NCBI RefSeq assembly: GCF_963678975.1
Contig: NC_089278.1
Location: 13,435,959-13,499,958, forward strand
Direction of reading: 5' to 3'
From: Dysidea avara
Taxonomy: Eukaryota; Porifera; Demospongiae; Dictyoceratida; Dysideidae
DNA length: 64,000 nt
Notes under the pieces: model-generated
What the model was told of the DNA's origin: nothing
Database searches by the model: none
The model's input: the letters and a program-made list of their open reading frames with translations, nothing else
Part shown: in pieces, positions 13,001 through 42,227 of the stretch
Position numbering within the stretch: position 1 is the stretch's first letter
Layout of the letters: each line of letters opens with the position of its first letter
Position numbers and translations under genes: made by a program

Positions 13001-16000
13001 GCTACAAAAATCTAATCTCTGTAATCCCTAATATACAGTACTACTGTACTGTATGATTGGGAATGGTCAGGTGGTTGTACCAATAATGGTTGAAGTAAAT
13101 ACCACCGGGGGTGACCCCCTAAAAGGTGCCTAAAATATTGATTATGGCTTTAAAGCGTGAGCTATGGTATATTCATATGCTATACAACCTGTACACAATA
13201 GAGAATTTGCATGTGAAAAATATTATAAAAATACTTAACAGCCATTGTTAGTCTGACATGTGACACCGATGATTATGTTTTTAGTACCCTGTATATTCTA
13301 GCATCATACAGTACAGTAGTTAGGAGGTTTGCACTTTCTTACCACTTCACTATATTTTTTCAGTGGAAATTTCTACTGACTGCCTGACTGATGCCTTCAG
13401 ACAAGCTTAACTCCATAATGGTTAAGGCTATGGGCTTGTTTTTTCACTGTTCAGGATTGCTTCAGCCCGACAGGTGACTTTTGGCATACTGCAGTGCATA
13501 CAGTGCATGCTTCATGGACCTGTTTCCTCCTTTGCGTGTTTCCCCATTTATCTTTGCTAACAGCACAAAGTGTCAATTCATGGTAGCATTGAGTGATAGC
13601 TTCCTATGTCTATTTTCCGAGTTTTCCATTATGACTAGATTGATTGCAGAGTTCCTTCTTGTGTTCTTCATTTGTAATGCTGGGTAATGGTATGAACATT
13701 GCTGAAAACGAAGCACTACTGTTTTCAGTAACTGATAGTTGGGACATGCATTGAGACGAAAACAATAGGCCTGGTACCATTCTTCTAATACGGTATGCAT
13801 GGGTTTACCAGTCATAATCATACAGTACAGTAGTACTGTATATTAGGGATCACGGAGGTTTGGGTTTTCTGGCCAAAAATATCACCCAAAACCAGCTTCA
13901 CAATACCATCCTGGTGCCTTGTTTAAGTATAATCAAGCCCAAAAGTGCCTTCAGTATGACCCTAAATGCTTCCAATAGGTAGCTACAAATTTTTATAAAA
14001 ATTATTCAATGGTATTTTCCACTGACTGACTAACTGCCTACCTGCCTGATGCCATCAGACAAGCGTAACTGAGTAACATACCTGGCTGTATGGATAAGTA
14101 CATTATACATCATCCTACTTACATATGCGTACCCCTTCTTTTGTTGTGTATAGCTAATGCAAATGGTTGCCCTCCAAAGGAGACTGAAGGATAGTGGAAT
14201 AACTGTGTCTACAGCAGATCCAGGATTTGTGAGTTGTGCACATTGAGTGTCACTTGTTAACATTTTGAACAGACCAGGAGCGGAATGCAACAAGGAGATA
14301 TTGGATGGATGAAAATAATTGCTAAGCCAATTGTAGCAATGGGTAAGTAATGCTTTAATTCCCCTTAAGCTTTATATACCGTATAGAGTAGTAGTGGTAG
14401 ATATGAGACACTTAACTTCAATTCAAAGCATTGCTGTCACCTAAAACTGTAACCCTGGTATTTCACACTATATACTAATAGGGAAAATTGTACCCATAAA
14501 TTTACTCTTTACTGTATAGTAAGTGTACTGTGGATTTCATGTCTGTTGAGAAATTCCGTACTGCGATCGTGTATTGCGTAAGGAATAATTCCAGGTAAAC
14601 ATTTTATGGTTGCGTAGTACGAGATTTTTCAACGGACATGAAATCCACAGTACAAAGACTATCATTGACAGAATTCCTACATGCTATAGCAAATTTAAGG
14701 AGTTATATTATTCCTGAATAGATTTCTAGTTGACTTATAATCACTATTTCTATGATGATCTAAATAGGTATTACCCCTTTACTACTAAATCTGCAGAGTT
14801 TAACCTGCTATGCAACCCATATTACATAATGTATGGTACATTCAAAATTTGAAGATATGTAATTTTCGCAGTTTTGTTTTTGTGGGTCACTTTTCACTTA
14901 GGCTATCTCATATACAGTATGGCTAGTCTAATTTTAGAGGATGAAAAATTCACAGACATCTAAGCAACCGTTAAATCCACCATGTCCCTTGAAAATTTGT
15001 GCGTATATGGTAGCTAGAGTCATTTTCTACAGGATGAACTATATCGTACAGTACGATAGTACTGTATAGTAGGGACCACAAAGGAGTAGGCGTGGTCCAC
15101 GACATAACATCACCCAAAAACCAGCTTCAATTTTTCCTAACAATGATGAGGCAGTATTGGTTAGGTAAAACTAAGCCCTAAAAAGCTTTTAGATCAACCC
15201 GAAATGCTTTCAACAAGTTGCTACGGAATTTTAAAAATAATTTATTTAATGGAATTTTCGACTGACTAACTGACTGACTGACTGCCTGATGCTTTCAGAC
15301 AAACGTAACTGAATAACGGCTAAGGCTACAGGCTTGATTTTTTCACTGTTCGACATCGCTTCGGCCCGAGAGGTGCCTTTTGGCATACTGCAGTACATAC
15401 AATGCATTCTTCATGGACTTACCAGTGTCCTCCTTTGTGTCCCATTCATCTTTGCTAACAGCAAAAGTGTCGATTTGACGATAACACGTAATGGCTTCCC
15501 TTTGTAACGGAAATCGTCCGTGTTTTTAATAGTGGCTATTTTGATTGCAGAGGTGCTTTTCGAACAGTTCTTGATTCGTACTGCTGTGTAACAGGTTGAA
15601 CATAGCCGACAACGAAACGTAATGGATGCTTCACTTTTCAGACGATAATTGGGACGCGTGGCACCATGTCTTTCTTTTGGTATGCGTGGATTGTAGAGGT
15701 GCTTTTCAAACAGTTCTTGATTCGAAATACTGTGTAACGAGTTGAACATAGCTGACAACGAAGCGTAATGGATACTTCACTTTTCAGACGATAATTGATA
15801 TAGCTGAGGTGCGGTGCCATTTCAGATGCGGTATGCGTGGGTTCACCAGTCATAATAATAATAATATTTCAAAAAAAGTTAATAAACAAGTACACAGGAA
15901 GATTTGGAATTTTCAACTAGAGTAGGAACCATAGCACATCGATAGAAAGTACTGAAACAAGCTGGAGTAGTGCACAATATTAAATTACAGTAAAACAATA

Positions 16001-19000
16001 AGAAGTGTTATATTCCTATTGTGCTCAAGATATCATAATGGAAATGCACAGTAGGGATATAAGTTATAGTTATATCCCATTACGAGGGTGATATCATTGT
16101 TATTACACGAGTCCAAGACGGAGCCGAGGACAAGTGTAATAACAATGATATCATCCAAGTATACGGGACATAACTATTTTATATCGAAGTTTACGGATAG
16201 TAAATTAAGTTTCGGTTTGAGTTCCTGTCACTGTGCTAAAGATTTCATCCAAATTGTGTGGAGATTCAACTTTGTAGCTACAACAGAGACCCTCGCAGAG
16301 ACCCTGCATACTGCCTATAAACTGTAGCGAAGGGTGATGTTATGAAGCAGCAGTTCCAGGTACGATTCGCCTTCGTCAGAAGTTGGTATAGTGGTGTCGT
16401 GTGGCATCCAAGAGGGAAAAAAAAGATCAACAAGTGGCTACCGTAGTCTGGGATAGAACGATGAAGCTAGAAGTTATCGAAAAAAGTTAGTCCTTTACCA
16501 TAGTGACCGTTGGGACTGATTGCTGGAGCGAAAATCGGCACAGACTGTTCTTGACATTTATTAAACTATTGTATTGGTAACTTGTAGTGTGTGTAAAGGA
16601 TTAACTGTTGTAAGATTTAGCAGGTTTAAGTGCTGTACTGGTGTGTTTTGTACCAATATTTCCTTATTTGGCTCTTTGTTTCATTGGTAAACAATACCAT
16701 TTGCGGTTATTATGATGTCACGAACGAGACTGAGTGGCTCCGCAACAGAGTGATAACTAATATATCGTACAGTAGCAGTGCCGCTCTGTCTAGCTGTATG
16801 GTAGTTATAACCCAGCACGGCGCTTTGACACTCCCACATACTGGGATTTAACACTAATTGTTTTAATATTGTGCACTACTCCAGCTTGTTTCAGTACTTT
16901 TTATTGATGTGCTATGGTCCCTACTCTAGTTGAAAATTACATATTTTTCTGTGTACTTGTAACTATATATAGTTATTAAAACCCTTTCATGGCTACAACT
17001 GGTTTGACAGTATAAATAAAACACACTGAATACAATTCCAACATGCTAGCACTTCTGTTGTGCGTTTCAGAGTATGATGCACTTATCATGAAATAGGCAT
17101 GCCCACAGAGGTTTTGTTTCTGGCATAACTGAATTGTTTGCACACTATTGTGGGTTTACTGAATTAAGTGTTCCATTTTCAGGAGCTGGAAGGAGTCCTG
17201 GTCAAGGAGCAATGACCTCCATCAATGCTGCTGTCAACCCAGCACTGAACACTCAACAACCTGTCTACTATGCTAACTGTAAACCTATACGGATCCTACG
17301 AACTGCTGCGTGAGTGGTTAAGTATATTAATAAGATAATATGTACAGCGTTAGCCTATGCATGTATATCAAAGCTGTGTTATAATTTTCCCGTTTTCAGC
17401 AGCAGCATTTTATTTCTATGGGTTACTGTCCTTTTGTCCTTCAATTTTGTTCCCCTGGCCCAAAGAACTTGTATACTTCACAGTGTTTATACATATTATA
17501 CTACCTCTGCAAGTCACTGTGTCTACCACTTTCTTAGTGTTTTGTCCGAACACATGTCCCAACTGTCTTGAACATGAAATAGCCATATTATGCTTTGCTT
17601 TCGACTATGTTCAGCCGTTAAGAGAAGCGCCACTGCAATCAATCCAGTCTCCACAGAAAATTCTTCGGACAATTCCTGTTTACAAACGATCAAGCTACCA
17701 CGAATTAACACCTTGGGGTGTCAGCAAAAGGAAATGGGACACAAAGGAAGACAAAGGTAGGTCCATGATGCGTGCATTGTATGTACTGTGGTATGTTAAA
17801 AGGCACCTGTTGGGCTGAAGCTACATCGAACAGTGAAGAAATCAAGCCCATATCCTTAAGGTTACGGTAAACCGGAAATAGGTAAAATACTGCATGCTAT
17901 ACTTTAAGTGATAACTCACCTTTGCTAATAACAAGAGTACATAATAATAGAAGAGGGAGGAGAGTGTCTAACTCTCAATATAATCCATACAAACACACTG
18001 TGATCAAACCCTCCTACTTCAATCCATAAAATTTCTAGTAATAAATCAATACCTTTAAGTGAACAGAAGACTGTTGATATTTCCTAATTGAAGCAGTAGA
18101 AGTGCTACAACATCCTTCATAGAGCAAGCCGTTTGTCACCTTTGGTGGCTATAGTTGATTGCACAAGGTCTGAGCACAGTGAGTTTGGTGAATCCACTGA
18201 AGTTAGACACTCTCCTCCCTACTCTATTATTATGTACTCTTGCTAATAAACACACATCTTTACTTACTGGTCCATTACAGTCCATAGACTAGTCTAATAG
18301 GTTGGGAGATTTGAAGCTGCTAGTGTTAATCACTCAAGAGTTATAGTGTGGTTTGTGAAGGGCTTCGAAGCATTACTACACATCAAATCGCTGTGAGGCA
18401 CCTGTTTATTCGTGTGCCACACTGTTGTGCAGCTGGGAAAACATGTTAGGCTGTATCTCACCTGCCTAACTATTGATGTACAAGCCCACAATCCTGACAT
18501 TTCTTGTCCACTTGCCATATAATTGCAGTTATGTAATTATGGATGTGAAACAATCCGTGATTGAATGGCTTCGATACCAACTGAGTGTCCCTTTAATTAA
18601 ACAGAAGTATGCAAAAATTTTATTGCCAGTATTCATTTGTGGCCGAGAAACCATGGATAATATAACTGTAATGAAGTAAGAAGAATGGAGGACGATTGAT
18701 AAACAAACTAGAGTTGTACCGATTCCCACTTTTTAGGGAAAACCGATATCCGATATATTTTTACCCTGTTTTACCGATAGTTAACTGATACCCGATTGTA
18801 GGTCTCTACAATTATACTCGTGCTCATTCCATTAAAAGTAGAGCTAGTAAAGCCAATTCTGTGAAATTATACACTCAAAGTTGCTAGTCAGACAAGTGGT
18901 CTAGGGCCTGAACCATCACCGTTTATCTTTGTGGTTACCACAAAACATAAACAAATTACCCAAGTACATACCAGAGCCTTTGACACTAGCCCTCCAGTGG

Positions 19001-20630
19001 TACTGCAGCTGCTGAAGCTGAATAGACTAATAATCTGCTGGCCACAGCCCATTACAACCGATTTCCGATTATGGTAAAAACAGCTAATTATCGGCTTCTA
19101 CCGATTATCGATCCGGTACAACTCTAAAACAAACACACTTACTGAATTCACCATTTGAGAAAAGGTCACAAGGGTGAGAGACTTTATTACCAGCTAATGT
19201 GCTGGCATTCATTAACTTCATTCATTAACTTCATCCATTAGTGCCCATCAGTATCTGTTAGCTACTGTACTCACATCCATTAGTGCCCATTAAGTACAGT
19301 TGCCATCTGAGTGTCACATTTTCGTCTATTTCAGTGAAAGTATCAAAATTGAACAGCTTCACTAGTGTCCCACTGCCCCTTTAACTGTTATCAAGTTATG
19401 CTTGTCTGAAGGCATCAGTCAGTCAGTAGAAAACCCTTAAATTTTGTAAAACTTTGGAAGCATTTCAGGTCGTACTGAAGGCACTTTTGTTCATGGTTAT
19501 ACCTAACCAATACTGCCAAGGCACCATGAAGGTATTGTGAGCTGGTTTAGGGTGATACGTTTGGCCAGATAAGTACTATCGTACTCTATGATAATTGTAC
19601 AAAGAACAATAAGAAATGATTGTCGTAATAAATTAAAATTACAATGTAATGTTTAAGAAAACTACTGATACCTATAAACTTGCACCAGCCAGGGTTTGGA
19701 TTGCCGGTGAACAAAGGCACAAACGTTCAATTGAGAGTTTTTGTGCCAGTGATTGAAATGGTACGACAGTTCTATTTAACACTGCCAGTGATTGAAATGG
19801 TACGTATGTGTCCAATCAGTGCCGGTGAACTTTTAGATCAGGTGTTAATCCAGAAGCGATGAGCTGTCATCAACGAAAGTAGGCGTAGAAATGTCATGTA
19901 TTGATTAGTTTCACTGATGTGTGCTTCAGAGAGAGCTTTTTGCCATTTTGGAAGTATGTAAGCCTGTTGTATTGTATAGTACTGTACAATTGAGATACTC
20001 TAATAGAGCAGTCGCTTAACTGTGTAATAGAACACACACTTTCATTGCTGGTAACAGTCTAGTTCTCCATCCTAAAATTAGTCCTATACTGTTTACAAAG
20101 CTAAGCTCTGTGTGGCCAGCTTGCAAACTTGCACAAAATCGATATACTCTAATAGAACAGTCACTTACCTTAACATAGCAGTCAGTACAAGTATAGAATC
20201 TATGGACATTGTGAATGTAAAGTATATAAAATTCCGGGACAGCTGTATCACATTTGGTTGTAGTTTAAATGTTATATTGACTAATCACTGAAACATTAGC
20301 TATAGTTACTATACTGTTTTGTATAGAAATGAGCAGCATCAAGAGGAGTTGTGGAGGATCAGTTGTGACCTGTTAAAGGATTATATGTCACCTGAAATAT
20401 GGAGCAAGTATTCACCTAGTACAGAAACAGCAGCCACAGCGGCCACACAAGATTCTGGTAACAATGATGGAAAAAATGACCAGCCAACAACTACATCAGA
20501 TAATGAAGACAAGCCACCATCAGCTGAGGATAAGCCAGCCGGGGATAAGCCAGCTGAGGATAAGCCACCAGAGGGTGAACAGAAAGATGATACTGCTGAT
20601 GACACTGCTAAAGACAAACCAGCGGCATAA
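4048..20630 (+). CDS. SDR-A: DHRSX/WWOX/retinol dehydrogenase-like short-chain dehydrogenase, 379 aa, 8 coding exons
   Basis: Exons: 4048-4206, 10180-10360, 10526-10560, 11655-11843, 14154-14228, 14273-14342, 17183-17309, 20327-20630. All have GT/AG borders and join in one frame (1140 nt including TAA). The protein starts MGGRLSHPDADLKDKVVIVT. Visible SDR motifs are the cofactor loop TGGNTGIG (20-27), NAG (105-107), VNYLGHF (126-132), the Ser pair 156-157 and YGNSK with Tyr181 and Lys185, so catalysis should be intact. The family performs NAD(P)-dependent oxidation or reduction of alcohols and carbonyls, often retinoid or polyprenoid lipids; the substrate here is unknown. The C-terminal EELWRISCDLL helix resembles the DHRSX/WWOX end. 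About 60 further residues form an acidic DKPAE-rich tail. No N-terminal membrane helix is evident from this start, which all three paralogues share. Confidence 0.9.
4230..4339. mobile_element. AGTCTCGCG-type palindromic MITE
   Basis: Ends TTAGTCTCGCGTAGCCGGAC and its inverse complement GTCTGGCTACGTGAGACTAA pair over about 20 bp with a few mismatches. TAAGCA lies directly on both sides (4224-4229, 4340-4345). It has the same terminal sequence as the perfect palindrome at 62257-62334. Confidence 0.6.
4786..5053. mobile_element. Palindromic MITE (GTACACA...TGTGTAC type), copy 1
   Basis: Two arms of about 120 bp face each other. The left arm carries TTGGAATTTTCAACTAGAGT, GTACTGAAACAAGCTGGAGT and AACAATAAGAAGTGTTA; the right arm has the inverse complement of each. 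It lacks coding capacity. Related copies are at 15886-16966 (split) and 26329-26520 (partial). Confidence 0.7.
5047..5140 (+). repeat. 20-bp tandem repeat
   Basis: Three exact copies of GTGCAAGTTTTTGTGTACTA at 5061-5080, 5081-5100 and 5101-5120, with partial units on both sides. The unit is built from the terminal GTGTACTAG of the adjoining MITE, so the array probably grew from that end. Confidence 0.85.
6888..7185. mobile_element. Long-hairpin MITE, CAAGAGTA ends, 7-bp TSD
   Basis: Arms 6888-7019 and 7042-7185 are near-perfect inverse complements with a 22-bp loop; the right arm has about 12 extra bases. Ends are CAAGAGTAAATAATGG and its complement. The direct repeat CCTCTAC flanks both sides exactly (6881-6887, 7186-7192). 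No protein is encoded. Confidence 0.85.
8551..9164. mobile_element. MITE with AAGGCATGTCCACACG ends
   Basis: Left end AAGGCATGTCCACACG is matched by the inverse at the right (CGTGTAGACATGCCTT). Both subterminal regions repeat GAATTCG/CGAATTC and GCGCATT/AATGCGC motifs. The interior is unusually rich in CG compared with its surroundings. The open frame at 8583-8828 spans the left end and is not a gene. Confidence 0.6.
9567..9760. mobile_element. Fragment of a pogo/Tigger-like MITE
   Basis: Starts TA-CAGTGGAACCTCAGTGCGGACAC, the common terminal sequence of pogo/mariner-type MITEs, followed by repeated ACGGACAC. The opposite terminus is not recognisable, so this looks truncated. Confidence 0.4.
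10561..11654 (+). other. SDR-A intron 3
   Basis: 1.1 kb between the 35-nt exon 3 and exon 4. I see no repeat or gene in it. Confidence 0.6.
12149..12225. repeat. Short palindrome
   Basis: AAAAATTAGGA...TTTTAAGTTCGTGTCAT pairs with ATGATACGAACTTAAAA...TCCTAATTTTT around a short loop. A MITE-like hairpin of about 75 bp; no clear target duplication was seen. Confidence 0.6.
12259..13062 (-). repeat. Interspersed family copy, near full length
   Basis: Inverse orientation of the 15040-15862 copy. It runs from a GTACTGTATATTAGGG-like end near 13060, through a CAGG tandem (12811-12833), to GATGCAGTATGTGTGCGTTC near 12270. It contains two tandem units of about 110-140 bp that each translate into the same pattern (ITLRYQLCSAHYTALQMKN in the better one), plus a separate KRNGTQRRAKVSP block. 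Confidence 0.65.
13300..14075 (+). repeat. Two part-copies of the same interspersed family, head to tail
   Basis: A 3' part ends at GTATGCATGGGTTTACCAGTCATAATC (about 13791-13819, with small differences between copies). Immediately after it, ATACAGTACAGTAGTACTG starts a 5' part that continues to about 14075 and runs up to SDR-A exon 5. Direct abutment suggests nested or tandem insertion. Confidence 0.55.
15040..15862 (+). repeat. Interspersed family, most complete copy
   Basis: Starts ACAGTACGATAGTACTGTAT and ends GTATGCGTGGGTTCACCAGT then CATAATAATAATA. Internally it has CTGACTGACTGACTG, then a conserved block translating on the minus strand to KMNGTQRRTLVSP, then two tandem units of about 125 bp (15548-15675 and 15695-15800), each encoding a YRLKSEASITFRCRLCS-like string. 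Related pieces in this window lie at 12259-13062, 13300-14075, 17530-17862, 19383-19570, 30830-31125 and 31175-31745. Confidence 0.65.
15886..16966. mobile_element. Palindromic MITE copy 2, split by an ~830-bp insertion
   Basis: The left arm (15886-16015) and right arm (16858-16966) match the arms of the 4786-5053 element. Between them is unrelated DNA with its own perfect 20-bp inverted repeat (TGATATCATTGTTATTACAC at 16089-16108 and its complement at 16134-16153). The insert has no recognisable protein. Confidence 0.6.
17530..17862 (-). repeat. Interspersed family fragment
   Basis: Same order of blocks as 12259-12780, including GTCAGCAAAAGGAAATGGGA and the GGTAGGTCCATGATGCGTGC tract. Truncated at both ends relative to the 15040-15862 copy. 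Confidence 0.55.
17932..18242. mobile_element. CAAGAGTA-ended MITE, 7-bp TSD
   Basis: A ~42-bp inverted repeat (left begins CAAGAGTACATAATAATAG, right is its complement with two or so mismatches) encloses about 230 bp. CTAATAA flanks both ends exactly (17925-17931, 18243-18249). Same ends and duplication length as 6888-7185 and 49778-50264. Confidence 0.8.
18709..19126. mobile_element. hAT-like MITE with 8-bp TSD
   Basis: Ends TAGAGTTGTACCGAT and inverse, internal repeats of CCGATAT/ACCGATT, and an exact 8-bp flanking repeat AAACAAAC (18701-18708, 19127-19134). A TAGNGNTGNACCGAT terminus with 8-bp duplication is typical of hAT non-autonomous elements. Confidence 0.8.
19383..19570 (-). repeat. 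Interspersed family fragment
   Basis: Carries the GTTATGCTTGTCTGAAGGCA, CAGTCAGTAGAAAA and GGTTATACCTAACCAATACT blocks of the family described at 15040-15862. Confidence 0.5.
20470..20630 (+). repeat. SDR-A exon 8 tail: degenerate DKPAE-coding repeat
   Basis: The last ~55 codons are dominated by Asp, Lys, Pro, Ala and Glu with repeated DKPA/EDKP units built from GATAAGCCAGC-like 15-bp steps. The two paralogues have longer arrays of a related 21-bp unit at the same place. Predicted disordered and acidic; function unknown. Confidence 0.75.
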
Positions 20631-22725
20631 GGTGTTGAAGTTTCACCAGGAAAAGAAGATAACTGAAAACAAAATTCAATACGCATGCTTGTAGATAGCT
20701 GCATTCTGCACACTTAGTTTGATTAGTAATTTTTGAGTGGTGATATTTGTATACAGTGGTTAAAGTGTGCATACAGTGGTTGTGTATGGTCATCGATTGC
20801 AGCAAAGGTAAGTTGAGACTGGAACACCTGTTTGTGTAGCAGTGGCAGTTATGGTGTTAGAACTTCCACAGGTAATTCAGGATGGAGAATAGTTGCCTAG
20901 TCATAACTTACTGATAGTCTGATCACCAAAAATTGAAGCGATTCAGGTAATCAAGAAAATCTAGACGACCGGGTTGTACCATTATTGTGTAATCTGTGGC
21001 TAAAGGAGTCTAGGAAATTTTGTCAGCTAACGTAGCCATCCTTTGCCACACCAAAACTTTGTCATTTCCTTTTTACAAAAAAATGAGGCACTGAGTGTTT
21101 ATCTACGTTGTGTTAAAAATTTAGCTTGATCTTGAACATGCATTCCAGAAATATGCCAATTGTCTGTCTAATAATGTTATGTGTCCGTTACAAACTAATT
21201 AATGCATTGCTAGAGTTCTGTGAACTAATAGGCCAGCGTCAGAAACTCTTAGTAGATGGTACAGACCTAACAGAACACATTCAACACACACAGCCTCCAG
21301 AGATGATTTGTAAGGAAGGTTGTGTAAGTAGGTCAAGAAAAGTACTAAATCTACCAAACAGATTGGACCAACAACACCATTAGTGCACCAATTACTCACT
21401 GACACTTATGAATATTCATAATGTAATGAATATAGTCAGTACAAGATTTTCCATTTATTCAACATCATTGTAGGTGGATGGTACATAGATGACAACCATA
21501 TAGGGTTCTCTAAAATTATTAGATACCTCCTATATAGCAGATAGTTGAACATCACAATCTAATTTTTTATGCTTCTTTGAGCACTGTTTGTGCAGTATTT
21601 ATAGCTAGCAAAAAACTTGTGTTGTATACCAAGATAGTCTACCTTCATTTCAGCAAGTTTTGAACCATATTGCTATAATGTTACAGTGGTCCCTCGATTA
21701 TCCAACTCCCTCAGGGCCCAATGAGTTCGGATAATCAAGGGACCACTGTATATTGATATTTTGCAAGAAAGTATCACATCCAAAAATCCTAGTAGCATCC
21801 ATCCCTACAGATAGGTATCTCCAGTTAAGGGAGTCAACACAAGCACACTTCACTGATGTACTGAGTAGCATTGCAGATCTCACAATTGATGCCAGCCTGG
21901 CCATTGTATGTACAGCAGTTATATAAAGAACCAAATTACTATTAGCAATGCAGGAGTACAACTGAAAAATACAAGAGTGTTTAGATTAAAGTGTACTTAA
22001 TGGATATACATTAAATGCAGTAATGTAGACTAAGGAGACCAACCATGAAGATCTTTGTGATTTTAAAAACCCTAGGTGAAGCTGAGGTTTTTTAAAGCTA
22101 TGAAGATCTGAGTGGGCAATCTCTAACTGACTTAGAAAATGGTGTGGGTGTACTTATACTAGTAGATAGATTGATTGATTGAAACATCATGTTTCCGATG
22201 TTCCATTGAACTCCCCAAAATTGACCAGCTAACCAGGCTTCTCTTTAAAATTTTTAATGCGGTGCACTATCTATGGTCAACATTGTAGGGCATTAAGTGA
22301 TAAATAATCTTATTAAAATATCAAATGAAGAAGATATGTCAGGAGCACCATACCTTTCTTAGATATCTACTCAACATCCATGTTACTATGTTACTATAAA
22401 GATAGTAATGAGGTTGCGACTTCATGCACGACTGGAACTTTTAATGTGAGATTTGTAAAGAGGTGGCTTTTGCAAAGAAATAGCTAGCTATTAGTCTTAT
22501 TAAAATGGTGGTCAGTTTCATTGTAGCACATATAAACTTTTGATCACAATTTGTATCTCAGTTTTCCATTGCCACTGTTTCTATGTGTCCTAAAAATGGA
22601 GTAGTAGTAGTAGAAGGTGACCAACCACTAACAAAATGGACATTCGATATTCTTCATGGCTGCATGGTGCATTATCTCTCCAGGTATACAAAAAAAACAT
22701 ATCAGGGCTAAACAAATAAAATAGT
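20631..22725. other. Intergenic region between convergent SDR-A and SDR-B
   Basis: 2.1 kb from the SDR-A stop to the SDR-B stop. Contains the tiny pogo-like MITE at 21684-21748. No AATAAA is seen close to the SDR-A stop. Other open frames (for example 21126-21383) show no recognisable domain. Confidence 0.65.
21684..21748. mobile_element. 65-bp pogo/mariner-like MITE, TA duplication
   Basis: CAGTGGTCCCTCGATTATCC at the left and its near-perfect inverse complement at the right, both bordered by TA (21682-21683, 21749-21750). Only about 25 bp separate the arms, so this is close to a minimal element. Confidence 0.85.
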
Positions 22726-41611
<18,886 letters not shown>

Positions 41612-41926
41612 TGCCTCTCGAGTTAAACTAGAAACCACAATCAGTAAAACTATTGTGCTGGACTGACCAATGACGTCATAAAAGTAATGGCTGTACTCGG
41701 GCTGTAGAATAGAATCGAAAAGCGTGACCTGCAAAAAAGTGCCAAACTAGTTACTTAGCCTCTTATTAACTTTGAAGGTACATTTTTCTAATAGCTACTG
41801 ACTGGACTTAATTTGAAATCCTCTGTGCCATAACGAATAGCTAACTAGATAATGCATAAGACCGCCGCCTCGCATAAGACTGTTACATGTGTACACAACA
41901 CAGCCTGATATACACATTAGCACATG

Positions 41927-41980
41927 CATAGATAATATATAACCTTACCTATATACCTTATAAGGTATATATTATCTATG
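41927..41980. mobile_element. 54-bp palindromic MITE, CATAGATA ends, 7-bp TSD
   Basis: CATAGATAATATATAACCTT at the left pairs with its inverse at the right, and GCACATG flanks both sides exactly (41920-41926, 41981-41987). The ends match the first eight bases of the 2.7-kb element at 1047-3751. Confidence 0.8.
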
Positions 41981-42227
41981 GCACATGCAACAAAAGGCTC
42001 AGAGAACATAGCCTGGTTTTGGCAGAAATTTTAGTGTCGAGTTTGATTCTGCTCAATCTCAAACGTTACATTTATGAGGCACCCAGGCCCCTTATATGTG
42101 TGCTACAAAGAAACCCAGTAATATATGCAGTCATGCAGATCTGTGATATGGCTGCTTGACTTGAACACAAAGCGACCCTAGTGGCTTGGTCATCGATCCC
42201 TGTTGTAGATCTATAAGATACATTACT

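Larger units (their letters stand above)
11844..14153 (+). other. SDR-A intron 4
   Basis: Contains the small palindrome at 12149-12225 and three adjacent copies or part-copies of the interspersed family described at 15040-15862. Open frames at 12269-12688 and 13573-13821 belong to those repeats. Confidence 0.65.
14343..17182 (+). other. SDR-A intron 6
   Basis: Holds the 15040-15862 family copy and the split MITE at 15886-16966. It also has an inverted pair at 14520-14655 (ACTGTGGATTTCATGTC with its complement GACATGAAATCCACAGT), a further small MITE. Confidence 0.65.
17310..20326 (+). other. SDR-A intron 7
   Basis: 3.0 kb containing family pieces (17530-17862, 19383-19570), MITEs at 17932-18242 and 18709-19126, and TACTCTAATAGAGCAGTC-type motifs at about 19996 and 20143. 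No other gene is supported. Confidence 0.65.

Noticed and set aside
20381-20713. 110-codon minus-strand frame
   Set aside because: Antisense of SDR-A exon 8.
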